This document shows, one piece after another, positions 43,576 to 51,360 of a stretch of 53,646 nt of DNA (position 1 is the first letter of the stretch; each line of letters starts with the position of its first letter). The notes below the pieces were generated by a model. The model did not search any database. It worked only from the letters and a program-made list of their open reading frames with translations, and was not told the DNA's origin. This stretch comes from JBATTK01 sp049670505 (GTDB lineage: Bacteria > Bacteroidota > Bacteroidia > Flavobacteriales > Flavobacteriaceae). A program made the position numbers and the translations under genes. The stretch is from the NCBI GenBank assembly GCA_049670505.1, contig JBATTK010000030.1:1-53646 (forward strand), given 5' to 3'.

Positions 43576-44250
43576 CAACTATTTTTAAATGAACTTTTGT
43601 ACTGGGATGTGCATGCTTTAATTTGAAAAGAAACAATTTCATTTCAAATCAAAGGGTTTAAATGTTGCTTAGGATTATATGCATATTAAAAAGGGCATGT
43701 AAACCGTGTTAAGACAAGCCCGGATATAATCTTTTAGGAAATCCCAATAAATGAAAAAATCTGAAAATCCATGACTTTTAGGTTTTGTGAATTTAAATAT
43801 AGCAGCAGGCATTTATCTAATTTCATGACGATTAAGGAACATTTTTGTTGTAATTTTCAAACTTGTATCCCTGATTAAATATCTTAGTTTATATAACACA
43901 CGGTAATTGACCTAATGATGAGTTTATGTAAACGATTGGTTTGGTAAAACGTTTATTGGACAGAATCCTCTAAACCTACAACGCCGATTCAATTTATCGA
44001 ATCAAAGTATCTTTCTATGCTTGTTCAAAGTGGTTTTTAAAATGTTTGTGGATAGTCTTCTAATATTCTATCTTGTCATTCCGGACCTCAAATTAAGGAA
44101 GATATCAAAAACAAGGGTCTTGAAAACAACGAAACATATATTTGGTCAATCCAAGCGTATAGAGATTGGCATGAAAAGGATACTAACATCAACTAGTTGG
44201 CGAACATAGAGATACCTACATTTTTTAATCCAATTTACAACAACTTTTAA
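43576..44250. other. Gene-poor AT-rich intergenic region
   Basis: No coding region that I can support. It has an inverted repeat ATTTGAAA (43621-43628) / TTTCAAAT (43642-43649) with a 13-nt spacer, about 45 bp after the symporter stop. This could fold at the 3' end of the xyl mRNA but lacks a good T-run. A 62-codon open frame at 44021-44209 has no recognisable features. I found no relic of a known gene here, though I did not exhaust all frames. Confidence 0.5.
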
Positions 44251-44928
44251 ATGAGAACTACCGCAATCTTTCTTTTGTTGACCTTGAATGTTTACATTAC
44301 CTTTTCACAGGAAAAAATCAGCAAGATACCGGAAATCGAAGGTTGGTACTTTAGGGCGATTAGCGGATATCCTGCATCCATTACCTTTGAACCCATCGTT
44401 CTTTTTGAAAATGGAACCTATTTCAGGATAGACGAGGAACCTATAGCCGATATTGATTTTTCGGAATCAAAAAAAAACAATCCCAATCTATGGGGAACAT
44501 GGAAAAAGGCCAATGGTAAATTCATCTTAACAAATGAAAAAAATAAGGCTAAGGAATATGACCTGGATAAAGGCAACTGGTTTCCAGCGTTTCCATTTGA
44601 TGGTTCCATCTTTTTGAAAGGGAAATATGAAAAGATTTCCGGAGGGGACTTTGGAAGCGGATTGTATGCACTGTTCAAGTCAGAAATAGTTTTTTTGGAT
44701 GAGGAGCATTTTACTAATTCTGAAGATAGTGGGATAAGTTCCTATAGCTCAAATGCATGGAAAAGCAGCAAAGACTCTGGAACTTACAGGATTGATACGA
44801 ATACCATTGAGTTCGAATATAATGGTGGAAAGACTATCCGTCTTTCCTTTGCAATTGGAGCTAAGGGAGATAATGTCATAGATACGGACATGATATTTCT
44901 TGGAGGAAAAGCCTATGTCATTGAATGA
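44251..44928 (+). CDS. Secreted hypothetical protein
   Basis: 225 residues with a signal peptide (MRTTAIFLLLTLNVYITFSQ, cleavage near 20). The mature part is beta-rich: EIEGWYFRAISGYPASITFEPIVLFENGTYFRIDEEPI, NPNLWGTWKKANGKFILTNEKNK, and DSGTYRIDTNTIEFEYNGGKTIRLSFAIG. The WGTWKK...GKFILT and SGTYRI...TIEFEYNGG phrases resemble the repeating strands of lipocalin/META-like periplasmic proteins, but no family is claimed. It is monocistronic, flanked on both sides by gene-poor DNA, and has no functional context. Confidence 0.72.
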   Translation: MRTTAIFLLLTLNVYITFSQEKISKIPEIEGWYFRAISGYPASITFEPIVLFENGTYFRIDEEPIADIDFSESKKNNPNLWGTWKKANGKFILTNEKNKAKEYDLDKGNWFPAFPFDGSIFLKGKYEKISGGDFGSGLYALFKSEIVFLDEEHFTNSEDSGISSYSSNAWKSSKDSGTYRIDTNTIEFEYNGGKTIRLSFAIGAKGDNVIDTDMIFLGGKAYVIE

Positions 44929-45520
44929 ATTTGTTTGTGTGAAGACCTTTGTCAACAAATAGTATAAAATCCGGCAAATCACGGATTAAAAGTTTAAATA
45001 AACCATCCTTTAAAATCTTATATCAAAAATCAAGCAGTTTAAAGCGACTATTAATGTTTGCTTTGGATGGGCAGATAGGTATTAATAAAACATTGTTTTA
45101 CAGGATTTTATTGAAATTGTGACCGCGGAGGGATTAGCTTGCCCCTTCGCTAAAGCTTCGAAAGAGTCTTTCAGATAATAGTTCTAATTGTGATACTGCT
45201 TTGATAAATTAGTTTCAAATTTCTATTTAGCGTGTACCAATAGTGTGTAGGGCGAATTCGCCAAGTAATGGCAGTTATTTATACCATTGCGTAATTGATG
45301 ATAAAATGAAGCGGGATTCTTTATACCACATTTTTGTGTAATTATCGTTTAAAGTGAAATAAAGTGGCTTATTGGGAGTGTAATTTAAACTCTGTCCTCC
45401 TTATAAAGCTTATACCTGCATTTATTTGAATTTACCTAGCTTACCGTTGAACTTGCTTGATGTATAACCTTTATTCCAAAGTGTTTTTCGCAAGGTAATC
45501 AAGAAACTACGCCAAGATAC
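44929..45520. other. Gene-poor region with no supported gene
   Basis: AT-rich DNA with scattered stops in all frames I checked. The stretch around 45121-45180 is more GC-rich (ccgcggagggattagcttg and cttcgctaaagcttcgaaag) and contains small inverted repeats, possibly a decayed mobile or repeat fragment. The low end of the open minus-strand frame from the SDR relic reads through to 45422. Confidence 0.45.
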
Positions 45521-45920
45521 CGCTCTGTCCAAGTGAACATAGCCATCCTCAACAAAAACCAATTGACCACTACAAAAATGGGACTTTTTTGATAGTAAAA
45601 ATATGGACATACCTGCAACTTTCTCAACAGATGTTATTCTGTTATTAAATGGAATTTTGTCAATGATTTTCTTCTATTCTTTGTCTGGATTTTGCTTTTG
45701 ATTAATCCATGATTCGTACTGGGGTGTCCAACACTGCACAACAACCACACCATTTATTTGAATCTTATACCACAGTAGTTCTTTAGCCCAAATCTTTATA
45801 AGTGAAGCCCTGATTCCATTTGCAGCGGCATATCCTGATGTTCATCTTTGCCCAGTAATAAAATTTTGAAACAATATTTACGATGCTTCCCTTTGATTTC
45901 TTTAATATGGTCGATTGCAT
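45521..45920 (-). pseudogene. Decayed short-chain dehydrogenase (SDR), 5'-truncated with frameshift and stops
   Basis: Read on the minus strand, one frame gives KKSKGSIVNIVSK (45902-45864), the strand-5/catalytic-Ser region of SDR enzymes. After a frameshift at the TTTT of 45863-45860 the next frame gives ITGQR-stop-TSGYAAANGIRASLI, then WAKELLWYKIQINGVVVV, then CWTPQYESWINQKQNPDKE-stop. It continues KKIIDKIPFNNRITSVEKVAGM, IFLLSKKSHFCSGQLVFVEDGYVHLDRA, ending near 45521. The stops are TGA at 45844-45842 and TAG at 45676-45674. The YxxxK position reads Y-A-A-A-N, with Asn for Lys. The CWTP...HLDRA pattern is that of sugar-oxidising SDRs of the L-fucose-dehydrogenase-like kind. The N-terminal Rossmann half is missing: only ~260 bp separate it from GH172. 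The 45921-46163 stretch holds at most eroded remnants. Confidence 0.82.
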
Positions 45921-46163
45921 TTTTAAGGAAAGTACATCTAAGAGTATATAGCTATATACATGATGTTTTGGTGATTAAAGAAAGAATATGCCTGCGGTAC
46001 AAACCATGTTTTGGTTTACTCGATGAATTAAGAAAAAGGCCGATATCCACTCCCAACTATATTAGGGTATATGCTTTAGAAACTATAAAATCCGCTACTA
46101 TAATTTTATCCTTTCTAGTTTGAACACCGGCCTAGTCCACTAGCAAAAAACTAACTCAAATAA

Positions 46164-48242
46164 TTAAATTTTTTCGAATTCCAAATAATCCATTCGCATG
46201 GCCCGGGGTGTCCCCCCATCTCCGGACCAATCGAACTCCAATTGTTGTTGACCTGAATCCAGTCTTACCCTGCCGAGTTTCACTCGTTGCGTTCGTATAT
46301 TTTCCTCGGGCGCATAAAAATCGATTCGTTTCAGTTTTTTCCCGTTTATTTTCACATCGAAATTACCGCCATCCTGCTGTTTTACTACATTGACATAAAC
46401 TTCGTAATTTCCGTTTTCCGGCCATTCAAAATCGGTTCTCAACTTATTTTCTTTGCCCTTCACTGCAAACCATTGCATGATCTTATGTCCGCTTACGGTC
46501 TCGTAGAGGTTCTCGTTCGCCCAGACATCGGTTGATGCCCATCCGCCGGTATTATGGGTAATGGCCATATTCTCGGCTTCGAGTACTTTTGGAGCCCTGA
46601 AGACTTCAAAAGGGGTTTCGTACCCGTATAGTTCGTTGGGGGGAACCGCTGTAAGGGGATCCTCGCCATCGGAATCCAAATACCAGTACACGACACTACA
46701 GTATTGGGCGGGGAGTTCGTTGGGAAAGTATTTTTCCAGATATCCATCGAACGACGATTGAAAAGGCACGTTATCCGTTATCTGCCACCTGTTCATAGGC
46801 TGGTAGCCCATATTATCGTTATCCATGGTTTGACTGTGAAATGCTTGCTCAAAAACAGAGGGGTCGCACCATGCATACCCAAAATAATCTTCGGTGCCCG
46901 TTCCAAAAGTAGATGGGAACTGTTCACCGTCAACGAAAAATTTTTCATCGCCCTCTCCCCACCACCAATGGCCCGGCCCACCTGCCTTGGCACTTCCTCC
47001 TTTGGGATTCCATACTAAGAGGTGCGCGCCTACAAACCTTCCTTTGCCCTTGGTTTCGAGAAGTTTCCAGTCCGGCCAACGTTCCTTTTCCAATGGTTCC
47101 AGATCGCGATGCCATTTGGCATGGAACCTCGCATAATCATCAATATCACGTTTAAGCTCCTCTTGTTCCAATTCCAAAGTTACCGATACGGGACCGTCAT
47201 AATGGTTATGGAGCGATATCTCCGCACCGTTCCCGTAGGGCATGTACCAGTAACTGTACATCCATTCTTCGGTCATTCCCATAGGGAGGGTATGGTATTC
47301 GTTCCAGCCGGGAGAGGTTCCGAAAAAATCGCCTAAAGGAGTCCATACCGAGGGAGTTTCCTCCCCGTCCCACCGGATTTCCAAAATGGTCTTTCTTAGG
47401 ATTTCATTGATATTCGTGCTATCCGCATTGCTCAACTTGGCCTTGAAAGTAACAATGGCCCCTTTGCCCTCAAGTGAAAATGCCATTTTTTTCTCTCCCC
47501 CGGCCAATGCTACCGTGGAAACCTCCTTTTCTACGTTTTCCTTTTCATTGGGATACTCGCCCATACGCTGTGCAAAAAAAGTATTTACCTTATTCAATGC
47601 CTGTTTTCCCTCTACTGTTGGATTGGTATTGAAGGCCTCTAATTGTGTACCTTCCGGAAGGCTGATATAATTAAAGTGATAATATTGGCCCCAGCCGGGT
47701 TCTGCTACGATCTTACAGCTTTTTTGATACGGAATCGGAACATAGTTGTTAAAACCCTTGGCATTGGTCTCATAGACCAATTCCGGATAGTCGAAGGCCG
47801 GAATACTGGGTTGGAAGTAATCTATGAAGGATTCGCTAATGACGGGTTCCTCTTTACCATCAATAAAAACCTTTACCTTGCCCTTTCCCGGACTTGCCGA
47901 CCATATTCTAACGACCGCTCCTGGGCCTGCCATCTCGGCCAATACTTCGTTATCGCCTTCCTTTCTTATGTACTGGGGCCTGAGTCCGTCTATGTTGGCG
48001 TCCCAATCAATAAATTCACCGGTAACGGAATCTATTTTGCTATCCCGGTCATAACTGGACCACATGGCACTTTTCTCTCCTTCTTTGGGCAATTCTGCCA
48101 ATGATTTTAGGTCGGTCAATCGATCTACCAAATCCGCATAGGAAATAGTTTTATCCGCTTCTTTACAGGATAGTATAGATAGCCCCATAAATATGATCGA
48201 CCAAATTCTTATGTTAATTCTTAGTACAATATTCCTCAACAT
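46164..48242 (-). CDS. GH172 (DUF2961) glycoside hydrolase lipoprotein with C-terminal CBM-like domain
   Basis: 693 residues from the ATG at 48242. The frame is open to 48359, but that would overlap the sulfatase and hide the signal. Signal MLRNIVLRINIRIWSIIFMGLSILSC gives lipidated Cys26. The GH172 core covers about 40-545, with the hallmark WWGEGDEKFFVDGE and GTGTEDYFGYAW. E430 and E451 are 21 residues apart, the same spacing I recall for the nucleophile and acid/base of the founding difructose-anhydride enzyme. The last ~130 residues (AENMAITHNTGGWAS...RMDYLEF) form a beta-sandwich like carbohydrate-binding modules. Known members act on alpha-D-fructofuranosyl or D-arabinofuranosyl links. 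The substrate here is open. It lies 29 bp after the sulfatase, so same operon. Confidence 0.9.
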   Translation of the reverse strand: MLRNIVLRINIRIWSIIFMGLSILSCKEADKTISYADLVDRLTDLKSLAELPKEGEKSAMWSSYDRDSKIDSVTGEFIDWDANIDGLRPQYIRKEGDNEVLAEMAGPGAVVRIWSASPGKGKVKVFIDGKEEPVISESFIDYFQPSIPAFDYPELVYETNAKGFNNYVPIPYQKSCKIVAEPGWGQYYHFNYISLPEGTQLEAFNTNPTVEGKQALNKVNTFFAQRMGEYPNEKENVEKEVSTVALAGGEKKMAFSLEGKGAIVTFKAKLSNADSTNINEILRKTILEIRWDGEETPSVWTPLGDFFGTSPGWNEYHTLPMGMTEEWMYSYWYMPYGNGAEISLHNHYDGPVSVTLELEQEELKRDIDDYARFHAKWHRDLEPLEKERWPDWKLLETKGKGRFVGAHLLVWNPKGGSAKAGGPGHWWWGEGDEKFFVDGEQFPSTFGTGTEDYFGYAWCDPSVFEQAFHSQTMDNDNMGYQPMNRWQITDNVPFQSSFDGYLEKYFPNELPAQYCSVVYWYLDSDGEDPLTAVPPNELYGYETPFEVFRAPKVLEAENMAITHNTGGWASTDVWANENLYETVSGHKIMQWFAVKGKENKLRTDFEWPENGNYEVYVNVVKQQDGGNFDVKINGKKLKRIDFYAPEENIRTQRVKLGRVRLDSGQQQLEFDWSGDGGTPRAMRMDYLEFEKI

Positions 48243-48271
48243 TCTTGACTTTTTATTAATACAAGTGGTTT

Positions 48272-49855
48272 TTATATTCCACCTAATGTTTCTTTGATCA
48301 ACGCTTCCATTTCCTTCACCACTTCCGGATATTTTTTGTAAACGTTGGTACTTTCCCAAAGATCTGCCTCTAAATCGTACAATTGTGCAGACGGAGCTTC
48401 TTCTTTAATCTTGCCGTTCTCAATATCACTGTTCACCTGACCTGTAAAGGGAAAGGCCGCTGGACCTCCAAAAGTATGGGCACCCAGTTTTGTTTCTTTG
48501 AAACCGCCTCCACCCTGTGCCGATATAAACATCCATTTTCCTTTTCTTATGGCCAGGTTATTAGGGTGTGAAGGGGCAATGAGCAAATGGTCCCGAATAG
48601 GTCGGTCAGGTTCTCCTGTTAATGCAGGTAGCATATTTACACTGTCCGGCCCGTGATCCTTATCCGTTTCATATCCAATAAGAGCGGCCAATGTGGCAAA
48701 AAAATCTACATTTGAGGACAATTGGTTCGATGTGGTTCCGGCAGGAATCTTACCCGGCCAACGGGCAATAAAAGGAACTCTATGGCCGCCTTCCCACGCA
48801 TCGAACTTAAAACCGAGTAATTTTCCATTTGACATATGCCCCGCTTCCCTGGCAATCTGTCCTCCCCTGTTCAACATCCCGCCATTGTCACTGGTCAAGA
48901 TGACCAAGGTGTTATCGGCCAGCCCCTCATCTTCCAAGGTCTGTAGAATTTCCGATATCATCCAATCCAGTTCATGGATAAAATCCCCGTATGGACCGGC
49001 ACCACTGGTTCCTATAAACCGTGGTGCAGGCGTAAAGGGATGATGGATATTAGTGGGGGCAAAATAAAGGAAAAAGGGGTTGTCCCTGTTTTTCTTTATC
49101 CAATCCAATGCTTTATCTTTTAGCGTTGTACCCACCATACGATCTTTATATTGTTCATGGGCCGCTTGGGCACCACCTATATCATCGATACCGAATTTTT
49201 CGTCAAAATACCTAGTTTCCGCCTTTTGTCCATATACCATAGGGTCTTCCGGTACAAGACCGACAATATCATGATTCTCCACATAAACAAACGGGGGGTG
49301 GCTATTCAGTACCGGAACTCCGTAATAATAATCAAAACCTAGTTCCAAAGGACCTGGTTTCAAGGGCTCGTTCCAATCAACGGGTCGTTCCTTACCAAAA
49401 CCCAAGTGCCATTTACCTATTACCGCCGTTTGGTAATTTGCTTTTTTCATGAGGCCGCCCAAGGTCATTTGTTGGGTATCTATTTTCAACGGGGTTTTCA
49501 AAAATATGGGTTCCCAAAAATTAATCCTTGCGGGATATCTACCCGTCAATAAAGCATAGCGGGACGGTGAGCATACGGCGGACGCCGCATGAAAGTCGGT
49601 AAATCGTTTTCCTTCCGAAGCCAAACGGTCTATAGATGGAGTTTTTACCTTGGTTGCTCCCTGTACACCTATATCACCGTATCCCAGATCATCCGCATTG
49701 ATAATGATTACGTTTGGTCTTTCAGTTTGTGCGATCATTGCCGAACATACCATAAAAGCCATGAGAAAGCTCAACCCCACTCCAAATCTATCTATTTTGG
49801 CAAAGTGTTCCATGCTATTCATGCGATAATATTTTTTAAATAGGTCCATGTTCAA
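48272..49855 (-). CDS. S1-family sulfatase
   Basis: 527 residues. The N-terminal part has a signal region (hydrophobic GLSFLMAFMVCSAMIAQ, about 27-43), but the exact start is uncertain. ATG 49855 and internal Mets at residues 3, 12 and 15 are all possible. The arylsulfatase fold starts PNVIIINADDLGYGDIG (metal Asp pair). It has the formylglycine motif CSPSRYALLTGR with C95, then AVIGKWHLGF, ILTSDNGG (metal Asp-Asn) and HRVPFIARWPGKI. Maturation needs an anaerobic or aerobic formylglycine-generating enzyme encoded elsewhere. It removes sulfate esters from glycans in the periplasm. The subfamily and sugar cannot be read from sequence alone. It lies between susD and GH172 in one operon. Confidence 0.94.
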   Translation of the reverse strand: MNMDLFKKYYRMNSMEHFAKIDRFGVGLSFLMAFMVCSAMIAQTERPNVIIINADDLGYGDIGVQGATKVKTPSIDRLASEGKRFTDFHAASAVCSPSRYALLTGRYPARINFWEPIFLKTPLKIDTQQMTLGGLMKKANYQTAVIGKWHLGFGKERPVDWNEPLKPGPLELGFDYYYGVPVLNSHPPFVYVENHDIVGLVPEDPMVYGQKAETRYFDEKFGIDDIGGAQAAHEQYKDRMVGTTLKDKALDWIKKNRDNPFFLYFAPTNIHHPFTPAPRFIGTSGAGPYGDFIHELDWMISEILQTLEDEGLADNTLVILTSDNGGMLNRGGQIAREAGHMSNGKLLGFKFDAWEGGHRVPFIARWPGKIPAGTTSNQLSSNVDFFATLAALIGYETDKDHGPDSVNMLPALTGEPDRPIRDHLLIAPSHPNNLAIRKGKWMFISAQGGGGFKETKLGAHTFGGPAAFPFTGQVNSDIENGKIKEEAPSAQLYDLEADLWESTNVYKKYPEVVKEMEALIKETLGGI

Positions 49856-49897
49856 AAATAACGTCTCTAAAAACCAAAATCATTGATTCTTTTACGG

Positions 49898-51343
49898 TCA
49901 ATACCCCTGATTCTGTTCCAAATTAGGATTTTTATCGATTTCCACTTGTGGTATTGGAAACAACACTTGAAAATCCTGTGCCGCCTTACCACGTGCCTGC
50001 GCCATGGCTATGAATTTGCCTTGCCGAATTAAATCCTGACGGCGAAGCCCTTCGGTATGGAATTCCCAACTTCGCTCCAACAGGATTTGATCGCGCAAAG
50101 CATCCTTACTTGAAAATTCTACTAGCCCAATAGGATTTAAACCGGCAGCCTCCCGGATTTGATTGATCAGGTTTATGGACTCTTGATCGGGCCCTTGTAG
50201 TTCGTTTAAAGCTTCCGCCCGTGACAACAATATATCGGCATAACGCAAAATAGGAAAATCGTTGCCGCTTACATCTCCTAAGCCATTGGGGTCTTCGGGA
50301 TATTTAAAACTACGTTTATCATCCTGGCCCAATTGAACAAGATTGCCCGCACCATTGGTATATTCAAAAAGGATGGCATCCAAACGTTCGTCCCCGACCT
50401 CGAATGAATCTACAAAACCGGACAATAATTTAAATTGTGCCGCAAAATTCACTTTTGGGGGAAATTGAAATTGGTATCCCGGTGGAGCAGTATGACTGAG
50501 ATACGTATTTCCCAAATTGCCTGTCGGGATGTCGGGAAAAGGAAACACCCAAATAAATTCATTGGATCGCTGATTGTTCAAAGCGAACAATTCCGTTCTA
50601 TTACCTTGTGTAAAAATGCTGTAAACGCCTAAATTTATTACTTCCAAGGCAGTATCGGCCGCTTGCTGCCAATCTTTTTGGTTCAAGTAGTATTTTGCCA
50701 ACAATCCTAAGGCCGCACCTCTGGTGGCACGACTGTACTGTTCCTGTGTAGGAGGCAATATGGACGCTGCTTCAGAAAATTCGGCTGCTATAAAGCTATC
50801 GAATTCTTCACGGGTTGCCCTGCTCGGCCTGTCTAAAGCGCTGGTCTCACTGGTCAATATCAAAGGTACGGGCCCAAAAAGGTCGTGTAGAGTGTAATAG
50901 CTAAAAGCCCTTAGAAATCGTGCCTCGGCAACGATCTGGGTTCGTCTGGCCTCATCCATGTCGATGTTGGGTACTTGTTCTATTACCGTATTGGCCCGGT
51001 AGATGGCACTATAGAATTTAGCCCAGAGTCCCAATAGCCATGGATGGTCCGTGGGAAAGTTAAAGTCTTCAATAGGCTGCGTGAGGGCATTGATCGCTCC
51101 TTGGCGTTCAATCATAATATCCGTTGTCATTTCACCAAAGGTCAAATAATCCCGTAAAACATCCCGGTAGCCCCTTGCATTGGCATATACGGAGTTCAAC
51201 AATGCCTCTGCATCTTCAGCAGTTTCGTAAAAATTAGAAGGTCCCAGTTGTGCAAATGTCTCTTCCTCTAACGGTCCTTCACAGCTTGGAAGAAACAAGA
51301 GCAGGCTTAGTATGAAAAAATAATATTTTCTTTTTAGTATCAT
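49898..51343 (-). CDS. SusD/RagB-family lipoprotein (second locus)
   Basis: 481 residues with the lipoprotein signal MILKRKYYFFILSLLLFLPSC (Cys21), followed by acidic EGPLEEE. SusD landmarks: AEDAEALLNSVYANARGY, VAEARFLRAFSYYTLHDLFGPVPLI, ILRYADILLSRAEALNEL and the C-terminal LERSWEFHTEGLRRQDLIRQGKF. It ends in the usual IPQVEIDKNPNLEQNQGY. It is a surface glycan-binding partner of the SusC gene 17 bp upstream. It differs clearly from the SusD at 15.8 kb (about 100 residues shorter), so it binds another glycan, probably sulfated given the neighbours. Confidence 0.94.
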   Translation of the reverse strand: MILKRKYYFFILSLLLFLPSCEGPLEEETFAQLGPSNFYETAEDAEALLNSVYANARGYRDVLRDYLTFGEMTTDIMIERQGAINALTQPIEDFNFPTDHPWLLGLWAKFYSAIYRANTVIEQVPNIDMDEARRTQIVAEARFLRAFSYYTLHDLFGPVPLILTSETSALDRPSRATREEFDSFIAAEFSEAASILPPTQEQYSRATRGAALGLLAKYYLNQKDWQQAADTALEVINLGVYSIFTQGNRTELFALNNQRSNEFIWVFPFPDIPTGNLGNTYLSHTAPPGYQFQFPPKVNFAAQFKLLSGFVDSFEVGDERLDAILFEYTNGAGNLVQLGQDDKRSFKYPEDPNGLGDVSGNDFPILRYADILLSRAEALNELQGPDQESINLINQIREAAGLNPIGLVEFSSKDALRDQILLERSWEFHTEGLRRQDLIRQGKFIAMAQARGKAAQDFQVLFPIPQVEIDKNPNLEQNQGY

Positions 51344-51360
51344 GAGTCTATTTTTTTTCT

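Noticed and set aside
44021..44209. 62-codon plus-strand open frame
   Set aside because: No signal peptide, domain or context. Located in AT-rich gene-poor DNA.
45848..46123. 91-codon plus-strand open frame
   Set aside because: It lies antisense over the SDR pseudogene region and shows no recognisable features of its own.
48243..48359. N-terminal extension of the GH172 frame
   Set aside because: It would overlap the sulfatase 3' end and bury the lipoprotein signal. ATG 48242 gives a proper signal peptide.
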